From contig JAFGMI010000008.1 in NCBI GenBank assembly GCA_016927595.1, positions 23,853-87,852 on the forward strand: 64,000 nucleotides of DNA. The letters are read 5' to 3'. A model generated the notes under the pieces. The model did not search any database. It was not told the DNA's origin and worked only from the letters and a program-made list of their open reading frames with translations. This DNA comes from Melioribacteraceae bacterium. GTDB lineage: Bacteria > Bacteroidota > Ignavibacteria > Ignavibacteriales > Melioribacteraceae. Each line of letters begins with the position of its first letter. Within the stretch, counting starts at the first letter, position 1. Both the position numbers and the translations under genes were made by a program. This document shows positions 8,825-18,447 of the stretch, in pieces.

Positions 8825-9785
8825 AACGGCTCCTTTTAATTGATGAGTAATATTTTTTTACCAGGAATATAAATCCGGTAAAAACAATTGCAAGAATTAT
8901 AAAACCTGTAATATGTGTCGGAATATTTTCAACGGTTGCTAAATTGGTTTCCATAAAGTCGTCACTTCCGAAAATAAAGAAAATCATGATCGCCGTAAAG
9001 TTATTTAAAAAGTGAAGAATCATCGGCACGACTATTGAATTGCTCATATATGCAGCAAATCCAAGATATACCCCGAGTATTATAAGTGCTATTAAGCCGT
9101 AAGGATTAAAATGATAAAATCCGAAAAAGACTGCCGTAATAACAGATGAGATAAGTGGACTGAATCTGAATTCAAAACTCCTTTGTATAAAGCCTCTGAA
9201 AAATATTTCCTCGCATATTGCCGGTGTTATCGAAACAACAATTATTATTAAAGCTGCTTCGAGTAAATTTTCAGCTCTGAGAAGATCAGAATAAGTCTTC
9301 TCGACAAACTCATTAATAGTATCCAGGAACTGTTTTATTGAATTAATGAAGCCGCTGCTGCCAGCCCATAGCTCAATTAAATAAGACTGGACATAAAGAA
9401 AACTCTGTAAAAGTGGAATCAGTATCACCAATCCGGTAATGAATATTAAAAGTTCGGACATACCGGGTAGTTTTATTCTTAATATAAACGAGACATCATG
9501 ATATACATATTTCGTTAATATTAGTGACGGAACTAATATAAGCAGAAACTGCCCAGCGCCGGTCAGCAGTCTTAAAGCGTTTAAATCTGCGTTTTGAAAA
9601 TCCAGCCCGAATATTGCCAGAGTGAGTAAACTTCCGCCGATCTGATAAAGCAGAAATACTGACACAAGCCCGAATATGGCAGTTTGCAGCGGAGGCATAA
9701 CAGGATTGGGAATGCGCCTGAATAAATCTTCAGGATCATTCAAGCTTTCTTCATTCGGTTCAGAATTATTAGTGTTATCACTCAT
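8805..9785 (-). CDS. CPBP-family intramembrane metalloprotease
   Basis: A multi-pass membrane protein of the CPBP (CAAX protease / bacteriocin-processing, Abi) family. It has the three conserved blocks: EEIFFRGFIQRSF (Glu-Glu-x-x-x-Arg), FGFYHFNPYG with a metal-ligand His, and HFLNNFTA with a second His. About eight hydrophobic segments are visible. The open frame extends 25 codons upstream to a TTG, but the ATG at 9785 begins a hydrophilic, Asn/Glu-rich N-terminus that fits the family better, giving 326 residues; the start is not certain because neither site has a strong ribosome motif. Substrate unknown; a role in envelope stress or peptide processing is possible. Confidence 0.87.
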   Translation of the reverse strand: MSDNTNNSEPNEESLNDPEDLFRRIPNPVMPPLQTAIFGLVSVFLLYQIGGSLLTLAIFGLDFQNADLNALRLLTGAGQFLLILVPSLILTKYVYHDVSFILRIKLPGMSELLIFITGLVILIPLLQSFLYVQSYLIELWAGSSGFINSIKQFLDTINEFVEKTYSDLLRAENLLEAALIIIVVSITPAICEEIFFRGFIQRSFEFRFSPLISSVITAVFFGFYHFNPYGLIALIILGVYLGFAAYMSNSIVVPMILHFLNNFTAIMIFFIFGSDDFMETNLATVENIPTHITGFIILAIVFTGFIFLVKKYYSSIKRSRYDLSKV

Positions 9786-9892
9786 CAATGAACGGCTGCC
9801 GGTTTTTAGTAAATTATCATCGATCCAATTTATAAAAAAAACATATAAAACACTCTGCAAGGTTATAATTGAATATTCCGCAGAATATATTA

Positions 9893-10666
9893 CTAAAGTT
9901 TTCTTGATGCCAGTTCGCCCAAAATTCCTTCATACGATTTCAGTTCCGCATCTATCGAACCGATGATTACTTTCGTTTTAACTTTTACTGGCATTTTTAC
10001 TTCATCATCTGTCAGCCAGATAATGATACTACCCTCATTCTTAAACAGACCACCCTCTTTTACGAGAGGCTCAATCATGATGCAGTCGAAAGTTCCCGCT
10101 TCAACCGTAACGGTTTCCTTGCCATGATATTCAACATCGAGAGGGTAAACACTGTCCTTGTAAAAATTCTGCAGGTTAATTTTATCACCGGGAATAAGTT
10201 TACTGTAGTCCAGCGTACGCACAAAATAAAACGCTGAAACAATATCGTGAACATAAGGAGGAATTTCGTATGAACCTTTTTTAGTTTTCGCTATTCCTCT
10301 TCTCTGATCGAAAAACGCCGAGAAGTCCCGTTTATATTTTCCTTCGCGAACATGCTGTTCAAATCTCCATGGAAACAGTCCTTCGGCATCCATATATGTT
10401 TCGTATCTGTCGCGGACCTTAAAGAAGGGGTCAAAACTGGGGACAGAATTAACTCTGAACATTATATGGTATGCTTCTCTTCCGGAAATTCTTTTTATCT
10501 GAGGAATCTCCATTTCAGCAATTCCGGCAGTTATAAAACCATAGTTAACGTTGAAGGTAAGTTTTTCACCTTCGGAGAATGCTTTATTTTCAAGTACCCT
10601 GAACTGAGTTTCCTGTGAAATAATCATTCCCTGAGTTATCAGTATTATCATAAATAACTTCTTCAT
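9893..10666 (-). CDS. DUF3108 periplasmic protein
   Basis: A 257-residue exported protein with a signal peptide ending near IISQE. The body shows the DUF3108 pattern: GEKLTFNVNYGFITAGIAEM at the front, FDPFFKVRDRYETY in the middle, then a run of beta-strands with FDCIMIEPLVKEGG and IIIWLTDDE near the end. The fold is expected to be an antiparallel barrel-like beta structure in the periplasm. Role unknown; family members often lie near envelope genes, as here (CPBP protease, cdsA). The ATG at 10666 is chosen over an upstream one nine codons earlier because of its GGCGG ribosome site five bases away. Confidence 0.85.
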   Translation of the reverse strand: MKKLFMIILITQGMIISQETQFRVLENKAFSEGEKLTFNVNYGFITAGIAEMEIPQIKRISGREAYHIMFRVNSVPSFDPFFKVRDRYETYMDAEGLFPWRFEQHVREGKYKRDFSAFFDQRRGIAKTKKGSYEIPPYVHDIVSAFYFVRTLDYSKLIPGDKINLQNFYKDSVYPLDVEYHGKETVTVEAGTFDCIMIEPLVKEGGLFKNEGSIIIWLTDDEVKMPVKVKTKVIIGSIDAELKSYEGILGELASRKL

Positions 10667-10847
10667 TTTACCGCCTTTATAATGCTGGATCATTATATAA
10701 TTATTTATTAATTGTGTTCCAATATTTTTTTTTGCTCATATTGTATGCCAGTAATCAGAATATAAAATTGATAGATATTTAATGTTTTTTCGATTTAAAA
10801 TGCAGGATTCAAGACCTTGTGTATAATTAATTGTACAGGAAAACGGT

Positions 10848-11465
10848 CTAGCGAGATAGAAATTCATTATCTTTAATGTAGAATCTCCATAGTAAATGTT
10901 TGGATTTGCTTATCCCTATTCGCTCCGTGGTAATAATGTTTTCACTTTTAATATTCCGGTATTCGGTCATATAAATTTTATCCCCCAGAAGACTAATCCC
11001 GTTGTGCTTTCTATCGATTCCCAGTGCAATGCACAATTTACCAGGTCCGTTTGATATATTTTTCATCCGTTCATCAGCACTCTTTACCAGGTGTCTGTTT
11101 TTTATCATTTCTTCAGCACCTTCGACCGGCTGAAGCGCTCTTATAAGCACTGCCTCGCCTTCACCCGCTTTGCCGGTAACAACGTTGCAGCAATGGTACA
11201 TACCGTAAGTGAAATATACATATAAATATCCTCCTTCATAATACATTACCTCGTTGCGCTTAGTCTTTCCGTTGAAGGTATGTGAAGCTGCATCATCAGT
11301 ACCCCGGTAGGCTTCGACTTCGACAATCATACCGCTAAGTATTCGACTATTATAATTTTTTACCAAAAGCTTTCCCAGAAGTTTCGGCGCAACTGATAGT
11401 GCATCCTGACGGTAAAAATCCCTGGTGAGTTTTTGAAGTGATTTATCTTGTATACTTTCGGACAT
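10848..11465 (-). CDS. DNA-3-methyladenine glycosylase (AAG/MPG family)
   Basis: Removes alkylated purines such as 3-methyladenine from DNA in base-excision repair. The 205-residue protein matches the AAG/MPG family. It has GKLLVK early, then the catalytic-glutamate block MIVEVEAYRG, DDAASHTFNGKTKRN, and YVYFTYGMYHCCNVV, where the conserved tyrosines line the base pocket. NGPGKLCIALGI near residue 140 is also typical. It is the last gene of the long operon that begins with miaB, starting eight bases after the TPR gene stop. Confidence 0.93.
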   Translation of the reverse strand: MSESIQDKSLQKLTRDFYRQDALSVAPKLLGKLLVKNYNSRILSGMIVEVEAYRGTDDAASHTFNGKTKRNEVMYYEGGYLYVYFTYGMYHCCNVVTGKAGEGEAVLIRALQPVEGAEEMIKNRHLVKSADERMKNISNGPGKLCIALGIDRKHNGISLLGDKIYMTEYRNIKSENIITTERIGISKSKHLLWRFYIKDNEFLSR

Positions 11466-11473
11466 TTACAAAA

Positions 11474-12172
11474 TTATTTTCGACCCATCTGATTTTTGAT
11501 TTGATCGATCTGTTTCTGATAATACTCTTTATTGCTCGGCTGAATTTCTAATAATGTTTCGTAAATTGACAATGCTTCATTATAATTTCCCTGGTTGAAA
11601 TAAATTTTAGCAAGAGTTTCAGAGACAAGACTTTTTCCCGGGAAGTGTGGTTGTTCAGGTTCTTCCTGCTTTAGTTCCTCTTCACCGACTTCGGGAATCC
11701 TGGCATCCTGAAGTTTCCGGGCAAGCTGCTGAAGTTCATCTTCTTCATCGTCAGAATTTATTCTTTCAAAACGTGTTTTCGTTGGCTGGTGATCATCCGT
11801 TTTATCAGCGTCAGTAAAAAGATTTTCCGAAACTTTGAAATCAACATTTTCATCAAGCTTTACAATTTGTTCAATTTTATTAAGGTAATACTCTTTCAGT
11901 TTTACATTGTTGGTTATATCATCCAACCGGTCTATTGTATTTCTTGCTTCCTCTTTCTTCCCGGCTTTTGCAAGTGCGATTGAATATAATATTATAGCGG
12001 TCGGATAGTAGGGGTGAATTTTAATGCCGTCTTCCAGAATCCCGAGCGCCTTGCTGGTCTCATCGGATTGCAGATGCCCGGCGGCAACTCTTGTAAAGAG
12101 CGGGGAAGTTTTGTTGAACTCGTATATCAATGCGAACTTATCGGCTTTAATTTTTTCCTGATCCGAACTCAA
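11474..12172 (-). CDS. tetratricopeptide repeat protein
   Basis: A 232-residue soluble protein without signal peptide. Residues about 20-110 and 180-230 have TPR-like helices (SKALGILEDGIKIHPYYPTAIILYSIALAKAGKKEEA; KIYFNQGNYNEALSIYETLLEIQPSN). Between them is an acidic, probably disordered linker (residues 115-175). It probably acts as a protein-protein adaptor. Translation starts at a TTG that overlaps the TGA stop of the GT2 gene (TTGA), so the two are likely coupled. Its partner is unknown. Confidence 0.8.
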   Translation of the reverse strand: MSSDQEKIKADKFALIYEFNKTSPLFTRVAAGHLQSDETSKALGILEDGIKIHPYYPTAIILYSIALAKAGKKEEARNTIDRLDDITNNVKLKEYYLNKIEQIVKLDENVDFKVSENLFTDADKTDDHQPTKTRFERINSDDEEDELQQLARKLQDARIPEVGEEELKQEEPEQPHFPGKSLVSETLAKIYFNQGNYNEALSIYETLLEIQPSNKEYYQKQIDQIKNQMGRK

Positions 12173-13638
12173 GTTTTTAGTCCCTGCTTTTTTAAAATAT
12201 TTTGTCTGAACGACAAATATGAAACAACACCGAAACCGACGAAAAACATTAATTGAAAAGGGAGTGCGGCAATTTCAAAAAAATAAACAGATGCCGCCAC
12301 ACCGATAAAACAGTAAACAGCTAAAATCAGTTCTACAAATGCTGAAGCATCGAATTTAGTATTTTGAAAATACTTGTTCTTAATATACGATTTGTTTTGA
12401 TTATCTATTTTATATTTCGGTGTCCTGACAAACTCGCTTTTTCTGCTCAATAATCCTTCCATCACTGCCCTGGTGTTGTTTACAGCCAGTCCCATACTGC
12501 CGGCCATGAAAATAGGGAAGAGGGTTATTTTTTTGCGCCAATCCAGGTAAACATCTCTCTGGGCATTGAGATAAAACAGGAATGAGCTGATAAAAGCCAG
12601 CACGAAAACAGACATATAATTAAATACGGTATCGTAAGGGCCACTGTTTTTGATGAAAATTAAAGGAACATTAAGGATTCCCGCTACAAGAATGAACGGA
12701 AACACAATATTGTTGGTAAGATGGAAAGTTGACTGAAGTTTCATTTTGAGGTTGAGATCCGAATTCCATACCATAGGCAAGAGTTTTTTCGCTGTCTCTA
12801 TTGCACCTTTCGTCCATCTGAATTGCTGCGCTTTAAGAGCATTTATTTCTGCCGGAAGTTCAGCAGGTGTGGTCAGATCCCTCAGAAAAATGAATTTCCA
12901 TCCTTTCAACTGAGCGCGGTAGCTTAAATCGAGATCCTCGGTTAAGGTATCGTCCTGCCAGTTACCCGCGTCTTCAATACATTTTTTTTTCCAGATACCG
13001 CCGGTACCATTAAAATTTATAAAAAATCCGGCTTTGTTTCTTACCGTTTGCTCAATTACGAAATGACCGTTTAAAGCTAGAGCCTGTATTCTTGTCAGCA
13101 ACGAATAATCTTCGTTTATGTGTTCCCACCTGGTCTGCACCATGCCAACACGATTATCTGAAAAGTAACCCATAGTTGTTTTCAGGAAATCGGGTCTGGG
13201 CACAAAGTCCGCATCGAATATGGCAATAAATTCGCCGCGTGCGGTTAGAAGTCCTTCTTTCAACGCACCTGCTTTATAACCTTTTCTGTTAGTCCTGTGA
13301 ATGTGTTTAATGTTGAAGCCTTCTTTACGTTTTTCTTCAACTATTTCATTTACTATTTCAGTGGTGCTGTCGGTAGAGTCGTCGAGCACCTGAATTTCTA
13401 GTTTCGACCTTTCATATTCGATACAGCAAACTGAATCGATTAATCTTTCAGCAACATACATTTCATTATATAACGGCAGCTGAATTGTTACTGCGGGAAG
13501 ATCGGCATTCGTTTCCGCTTTTGAATGAGAACTGTTCCTGAATTTATTACGGTAGTAAATCATAATAAATCCGTGACTGGAAAAAATAAGTATCACTGTA
13601 AGCGTGAAAATGTAAAGAGAGAGTATTAATTCATTCAT
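12169..13638 (-). CDS. membrane glycosyltransferase, GT2 cellulose-synthase-like
   Basis: A processive-type family 2 glycosyltransferase (489 residues). It has an N-terminal membrane helix, a cytosolic catalytic domain and about four C-terminal membrane helices. Catalytic motifs are in order: LDDS (about 86-89), the metal-binding Asp-Ala-Asp (142-144), Thr-Glu-Asp (233-235) and Gln-Gln-x-x-Arg-Trp (271-275). It would polymerise a sugar from a nucleotide donor across the inner membrane; the product cannot be told from sequence. No PilZ domain or BcsB partner is nearby. I use the ATG at 13638, just after the lptE stop, instead of the one eleven codons earlier because that one lies inside lptE. 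Confidence 0.87.
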   Translation of the reverse strand: MNELILSLYIFTLTVILIFSSHGFIMIYYRNKFRNSSHSKAETNADLPAVTIQLPLYNEMYVAERLIDSVCCIEYERSKLEIQVLDDSTDSTTEIVNEIVEEKRKEGFNIKHIHRTNRKGYKAGALKEGLLTARGEFIAIFDADFVPRPDFLKTTMGYFSDNRVGMVQTRWEHINEDYSLLTRIQALALNGHFVIEQTVRNKAGFFINFNGTGGIWKKKCIEDAGNWQDDTLTEDLDLSYRAQLKGWKFIFLRDLTTPAELPAEINALKAQQFRWTKGAIETAKKLLPMVWNSDLNLKMKLQSTFHLTNNIVFPFILVAGILNVPLIFIKNSGPYDTVFNYMSVFVLAFISSFLFYLNAQRDVYLDWRKKITLFPIFMAGSMGLAVNNTRAVMEGLLSRKSEFVRTPKYKIDNQNKSYIKNKYFQNTKFDASAFVELILAVYCFIGVAASVYFFEIAALPFQLMFFVGFGVVSYLSFRQNILKKQGLKT

Positions 13639-13654
13639 AAATAATCCGGAATTG

Positions 13655-14170
13655 TTACCAGTTAGAAACAACCCCCAATAAAATATCGTCAGTTAATATG
13701 TCAATCAGTTCGGTAACGGCGTTTAATCTTGCCTGGTATGCATCTTCAGTTGTACTGTATGTGGCATAGTTACTAAAGTTTTTATCAAGTATCGTTTGTT
13801 TTTTAATAAGGTCCTTATAAACAACCTTAACGTTTAACGTTAATCTGCGTTCTGTTGCAGTTTCAGCTTTACCTGAAACAGTTTCGGCGCGGTCCTGCAG
13901 AGAAGTTATTGTACATTCGAGAAGAGCGTCTGCACTGGTTTTATCTGCGACATCAAGGTTGTTATCGTCGAGGAATTTTTGTATTAATTCATTTGTAAAA
14001 TCCGTGCTGAGATTGGGCTCTGCCGAACCGCTTCTGTCTTTAACGATGGGGATGGATATGCTGTTTAAGTGAGGAGGCACCGAAGCTCCGGTAAAAGAGT
14101 AACTGCAGGCTTCCAGCAGAAATGCCAGGATGGTAAATGATAGTAACCTGATCAATCTAACGTAAATCAT
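13655..14170 (-). CDS. lptE: LptE-family outer-membrane lipoprotein
   Basis: A 171-residue lipoprotein (lipobox Leu-Leu-Glu-Ala-Cys, Cys22) with the pattern of the LptE family in Bacteroidota: the mature start CSYSFTGASVPPHLNSISIPIVKDRSG, then alternating strands and helices about residues 50-165. LptE plugs the LptD barrel and helps insert lipopolysaccharide in the outer membrane. Its first codons overlap the end of the sigma-54 activator gene by 14 bases. A miaB, sigma-54 activator, lptE order is conserved in many Bacteroidota, which supports the call. Confidence 0.8.
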   Translation of the reverse strand: MIYVRLIRLLSFTILAFLLEACSYSFTGASVPPHLNSISIPIVKDRSGSAEPNLSTDFTNELIQKFLDDNNLDVADKTSADALLECTITSLQDRAETVSGKAETATERRLTLNVKVVYKDLIKKQTILDKNFSNYATYSTTEDAYQARLNAVTELIDILTDDILLGVVSNW

Positions 14171-15263
14171 ATTCTTTTATCTTTCTGTACAAAGTTCGTT
14201 CACTAATATCAAGCAATTTCGCAGCCTTCTTCTTATTCCACTTCGTATAATTCAGTGCGTTTAAAATAGCATTTTTTTCTATTATACTCATCGGTATTAC
14301 CTCATCGATACTATTAATGCCTGCTTGGTGAGTCTCGTTACCGACATTAACTCCCGCAATATTTTTTAGTTCCATCAAATCTTTTTTGATTTCGATAAGT
14401 GCCCTGTATATCATCTCCCTGTCGAGATCCTCCGGGGCTTTGTTTAACGGTACTGGTAAATTCTTAATTTCCCTCGATTCATTATAAGTTGAAAGCAAAG
14501 GAGAGAAGGCACTTAAATCCAGTATCCCGTCTTTAGATAGTGCGGCTGCTGTTTCGATAACATTTTTAAGCTCCCTCACATTCCCGGGCCAGTAATATCC
14601 GGTAAGCAGTTCTCGGGCCTGATCGGTTATAACCAGGTCTTCAATCCTGTTCTTATTCTGATATTCATTCATGAAGTGGTCGATCAGCAGATTAATATCC
14701 TCGCGTCTTTCGCGCAGCGGCGGTATTGATAGTGTAACGGCTTTAAGTCTGAAATAGAGGTCATTTCTGAATTTATGTTTTCCTACTTCTTCCTGAAGAT
14801 TTTTATTTGAAGCGGCGATTATTCTTACGTTAACCCTTGTTACCTTTTCGCTGCCGAGTCTCATAAATTCGCTTGTCTCGAGGACTCTCAGAAGTTTAAC
14901 CTGTGTAGTCAGCGGCATTTCGCCGATTTCATCCAAAAAAAGTGTTCCACCGTCCGCAATCTCGAAATAACCTTTGCGGCTGTCCGAGGCACCCGTAAAG
15001 GAGCCTTTTTCATGACCGAAAAGTTCGCTTTCTAAAATCCCTTCCGGAATAGCGCCGCAGTTAACACTTACGAGTTTCTGATTTGCACGGGAACTTCCTG
15101 CATGAATTGCTTTGGCAAATATTTCTTTGCCCGTTCCGCTCTCACCATGAATAAGCACCGAAATGTCAGACTTAGCCACCTGCATCACTATATCAACCAG
15201 GTCGCGAATCTCTTTGGATTTGCCAATAATATTATGTGCTTTCTGAAATTTGTCCCTATCCAT
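14157..15263 (-). CDS. sigma-54-dependent transcriptional activator without sensory domain
   Basis: A 368-residue bacterial enhancer-binding protein. The AAA+ domain begins only about 12 residues from the N-terminus. It shows Walker A GESGTGKE (40-47), the sigma-54-contacting GSFTGA loop (87-92), Walker B with LFLDEIGEM and the arginine-finger region LPPLRERRED-like 'IPPLRERREDI'. A Fis-type helix-turn-helix (KKAAKLLDISERTLYRKIKEY) ends the protein. There is no receiver or GAF domain, so activity is probably set by its level or by a partner rather than phosphorylation (inference). It activates RpoN promoters, whose identity is unknown. Confidence 0.92.
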   Translation of the reverse strand: MDRDKFQKAHNIIGKSKEIRDLVDIVMQVAKSDISVLIHGESGTGKEIFAKAIHAGSSRANQKLVSVNCGAIPEGILESELFGHEKGSFTGASDSRKGYFEIADGGTLFLDEIGEMPLTTQVKLLRVLETSEFMRLGSEKVTRVNVRIIAASNKNLQEEVGKHKFRNDLYFRLKAVTLSIPPLRERREDINLLIDHFMNEYQNKNRIEDLVITDQARELLTGYYWPGNVRELKNVIETAAALSKDGILDLSAFSPLLSTYNESREIKNLPVPLNKAPEDLDREMIYRALIEIKKDLMELKNIAGVNVGNETHQAGINSIDEVIPMSIIEKNAILNALNYTKWNKKKAAKLLDISERTLYRKIKEYDLR

Positions 15264-15366
15264 CAGCGAGGTCTATTGTTAAAACCAAAATTATGCATTT
15301 TTTAAAAATTATACGATAATAATATATGGAAATTAAGATGTTATTGGTAATGTGCAGTTTATCAGG

Positions 15367-16116
15367 TTAAATTCTTATAACCAAACCATCAAAAGCTTTA
15401 ATAATATTTAACTCTGAATCCAGGGCGGCGAGTTTTTTATCCAGTTCATCCTCAGAGTTTTCATCGATATGAGTTAAAATAATATTCCCTGTTGAAAATT
15501 TTGCGACTTCCGATAAAATTCCGTCTATATTTACGTGAGTTGCTTCGCTGATTAATAAATCCAGTGGAATTTCCTTAAACAATAATAAGTCCTCCGGGCA
15601 GCCGATATCGCTTGTATATGCAACAGATTTTTCTGCAGTTTTCAGCAGTAGGCTGAAGGAGTAATATATATCGGAATCTTCCAGGTCATTATTATTAATA
15701 ATATGTGAATTCCTGTATGGAATTATTTTTAAATCGTCTGAAAGAATAATTTCTTCACCCGCATCATATCCTTTTATTTCAATTCCAAGCTTACTCTGAA
15801 TTGACAGGAGATAACTGTGTTTGAATAGTTGAATGGTAAACGGAATCATATTCTGATGAACATATATTATAAGTTTTTCCGATCTACCGGTCAGATACAT
15901 GTTTACTATTAATGACGTTAATCCGCTGTAGTGATCGGGATGAAAATGAGTAATAACAATATTCCCGATTGCGTTTATACCGGTTGAACCTGAAAGCAGC
16001 GCCCGTGTAGTTGAATCGCCGCAGTCGATCAGGGTGTAATTATTAATGAGTATGGATGAGTGGAATCTTTTAAGAGAAGTAATCCCGGAGCCGGTACCGA
16101 TGAATTTAATTTCCAT
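15367..16116 (-). CDS. MBL-fold metallo-hydrolase (RNase Z-like)
   Basis: A 249-residue metallo-beta-lactamase-fold hydrolase. The zinc-binding motif His57-x-His59-x-Asp61-His62 is intact in HFHPDHYSG; the later ligands are Asp in TSDIGCPED and His in ILTHID. The N-terminus (IKFIGTGSG) resembles RNase Z and phosphodiesterase-type members, but the protein is shorter than RNase Z and lacks an obvious exosite arm, so the substrate is not predicted. It starts three bases after the SPOR gene stop with an AGGGA ribosome site, in the miaB operon. Confidence 0.87.
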   Translation of the reverse strand: MEIKFIGTGSGITSLKRFHSSILINNYTLIDCGDSTTRALLSGSTGINAIGNIVITHFHPDHYSGLTSLIVNMYLTGRSEKLIIYVHQNMIPFTIQLFKHSYLLSIQSKLGIEIKGYDAGEEIILSDDLKIIPYRNSHIINNNDLEDSDIYYSFSLLLKTAEKSVAYTSDIGCPEDLLLFKEIPLDLLISEATHVNIDGILSEVAKFSTGNIILTHIDENSEDELDKKLAALDSELNIIKAFDGLVIRI

Positions 16117-16118
16117 AT

Positions 16119-16802
16119 TTAATCCCTGGAAATTACCCTGCCTTTAACAGCATATTCTTTTTCCAGCCTGTCACGGAAAATATCGGCTTCCGCTTTGTTT
16201 CCAAATTCACCGACTGTCACGATATTAAAAATTGAACCACCTATTTCCTTAATCGACAAGCCGGATACAAAACCTTCATCAATAAATCTCTGATATAAAT
16301 TCCTTGCATTAGCCGCATTCAAAAAAGCACCTGCCTGAATTGTAAAATTTTTTCTTTCAGATTCTGAAGGAACCGAATAATCCGGTGTGCTTATTCCGGT
16401 AAATGCATCCTGATCGGGAATGTTTCTGTCAACGGCTTTAATATAGGGTGAGGAAGGATATTTATTTATTAATAATTCTTTATACTCTTCAGCTTTATTA
16501 TACAGACCCAGCGAGTAATAATATGAGAAAATCCTGAACACTGAGGCGTCAGCATATTCACTGGATGGGTAATGGGTTGCTATCTTCAGGTAAATGGTGT
16601 TTGCCGTTTCGCCATTTTCCGTAAGGACTGCTTCCAGAAATAAAACGGAGGGATTATCAGGGTCGCTTCTTTTAAGTTCAGCCAGAGCTCCCTTGGCATT
16701 ATTAATATTACCGAACTCAATCATCTTAAGGTAAGGCACAATATTAATAACCTGTGCTGAAACAGAAAGCTGAATAACAAATAATAAAACAATGATTCTC
16801 AT
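16119..16802 (-). CDS. exported SPOR-domain protein with TPR-like region
   Basis: The 227-residue protein has a signal peptide (about 16 residues), a helical TPR/YbgF-like region (25-125) and a C-terminal SPOR domain (about 150-225) with the FTIQAGAFLNAANARNLYQRF pattern. SPOR domains bind peptidoglycan lacking stem peptides, so this protein probably locates at septal or remodelled cell wall. It begins nine bases after the miaB stop and is three bases ahead of the MBL-fold gene, so it is well inside the operon. Confidence 0.87.
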   Translation of the reverse strand: MRIIVLLFVIQLSVSAQVINIVPYLKMIEFGNINNAKGALAELKRSDPDNPSVLFLEAVLTENGETANTIYLKIATHYPSSEYADASVFRIFSYYYSLGLYNKAEEYKELLINKYPSSPYIKAVDRNIPDQDAFTGISTPDYSVPSESERKNFTIQAGAFLNAANARNLYQRFIDEGFVSGLSIKEIGGSIFNIVTVGEFGNKAEADIFRDRLEKEYAVKGRVISRD

Positions 16803-16811
16803 CAGATGATT

Positions 16812-18158
16812 TTAAATTATAATTTCTTCTTTTGTTTTAACAGCATCAACCGGTTCAACGGTATCGGCAAATAATGTTGCTGAAGTAGCCCGTATTATCT
16901 CCGCATTAATATAATCACCTCTTTTGAGTTTTTCATCAGCAGGGAATATAACTACTTTGTTAGTGTCAGTTCTGCCAGCCATAAAGTCATCCGACTTTCT
17001 GCTGAAGCCTTCGACCAGCACCAATTCTTTTGTGCCGATCAGATTTTGGTTGAGTTCGAATGAAATCTGATGCTGGAGGTCAATTATTTCATTTAGTCTT
17101 TTTGTTTTTGTTTCGTCGGGAACGTCGTCATCCATTTTAAATGCTTTAGTACCTTCTCTCGGTGAATATTTAAACATGTAAGCTCCGTCGTATTTTACCT
17201 GCTGCATTACATCGAGTGTCATAACATGGTCTTCGAAAGTCTCTGTAGGGAAACCCGAGATAATATCGGTTGAAAAACTTACACCATTAATAATAGTGCG
17301 TGCTTTCTCAATAATTTTCAGATAATGGTCTATGGTATACGTGCGGTTCATCAGTTTTAGTATTCTGTCCGATCCGCTTTGAACAGGAAGGTGTATGTAG
17401 TTGCATATATTATTATGTTCCGCAATTGCGCAGATGAGTTTATCCGAAATATCCTGAGGATGTGAAGTTGTAAATCTTATCCTCATATGTCCATCTACTT
17501 TGGCGCTCGCTGCAAGCAAATCAGCAAAATCGTTATTGCCGTCTTTGTAGGAGTTAACATTCTGACCGAGCAAAGTAACTTCCCTGAAACCTTTTTGAGA
17601 AAGAATTTTTATTTCATCAACAACTGATTCCAGAGTGCGGCTTCTTTCCCTTCCTCTTGTAAAAGGGACAACGCAGAAGGTACAGAACTTATCGCAGCCT
17701 CTCATCACAGAAATCCACGCAGACAGACCGTCTTCTCTGAAAGGAATAATATCGTCGTATGTTTCGGTCCGTGACAATTTAACTCCGATACCTTTTTCAC
17801 CGGCAAATGCAGTATCAATAAATTCGGGGAGTCTGCGGTATTCATCCGGACCTACAACGAGATCGACCATTTTTTTATCTTCAATCAAATCCTTACGGAG
17901 CCTCTCTGCCATACAACCCAAAATGCCTATAACAGTTGCAGGTTTGATTTCTTTAATTTTTTTTAAGTTGCCGAGTCTGCCGTAGATTCTTTGTTCCGCA
18001 TTTTCCCTCACACTGCAGGTATTGAGAAGAATTACATCTGCATCCTTTATATTACCGGTAATATTGTATCCTTTATTCTGCAGTATTCCCATTACCAGTT
18101 CGGAATCCGCAACATTCATTTGGCAGCCGTATGTTTCTATATATATATTATTGTCCAT
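16812..18158 (-). CDS. miaB: tRNA-2-methylthio-N6-dimethylallyladenosine synthase
   Basis: A radical-SAM methylthiotransferase that adds the 2-methylthio group to i6A at position 37 of tRNAs. The two iron-sulphur sites are complete: Cys12, Cys48 and Cys82 of the N-terminal MTTase domain, and the radical-SAM triad Cys155, Cys159, Cys162 in RGCDKFCTFC. A C-terminal TRAM domain follows (about 380-445). The length of 448 residues is normal for MiaB. It is the first gene of the operon that continues to the glycosylase at 10848. Confidence 0.96.
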   Translation of the reverse strand: MDNNIYIETYGCQMNVADSELVMGILQNKGYNITGNIKDADVILLNTCSVRENAEQRIYGRLGNLKKIKEIKPATVIGILGCMAERLRKDLIEDKKMVDLVVGPDEYRRLPEFIDTAFAGEKGIGVKLSRTETYDDIIPFREDGLSAWISVMRGCDKFCTFCVVPFTRGRERSRTLESVVDEIKILSQKGFREVTLLGQNVNSYKDGNNDFADLLAASAKVDGHMRIRFTTSHPQDISDKLICAIAEHNNICNYIHLPVQSGSDRILKLMNRTYTIDHYLKIIEKARTIINGVSFSTDIISGFPTETFEDHVMTLDVMQQVKYDGAYMFKYSPREGTKAFKMDDDVPDETKTKRLNEIIDLQHQISFELNQNLIGTKELVLVEGFSRKSDDFMAGRTDTNKVVIFPADEKLKRGDYINAEIIRATSATLFADTVEPVDAVKTKEEIII

Positions 18159-18286
18159 CTATACACTTTCAATATTAGTTCTAAAAATTGTTTTTCAGTT
18201 TCATGAGAATGACAGTATTAATTCGATGGTCATTCAGTTTGTTATTCAATCGTAGTCTTGATCTTTGTCTTAATCTAATCCTCACA

Positions 18287-18337
18287 CTTCGACAAGGCTC
18301 AGTGTGAGCTCCGTTAGGTTCACACTGAGCATCGAAG
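18287..18337. repeat. imperfect palindrome (CTTCGA...CTCAGTGTGA type)
   Basis: Arms CTTCGA + CTCAGTGTGA (18287-18307) pair with TCACACTGAG + TCGAAG (18320-18337), with a few unpaired bases. The TTCGACnnnGCTCAGxGTGA core recurs inside rpiA near 19595-19615, so this is a copy of a dispersed repeat. Confidence 0.75.
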
Positions 18338-18447
18338 AAGGAGCCCTGCAAACCTAAAGATAGTTTATCCAAATTACAATTGAGAAAGAAGCGGTGTGAA
18401 AAGTGGAGAGTTTGTAAAGCGGTAAGGTTTGTAAAGTGGAAACTGTC

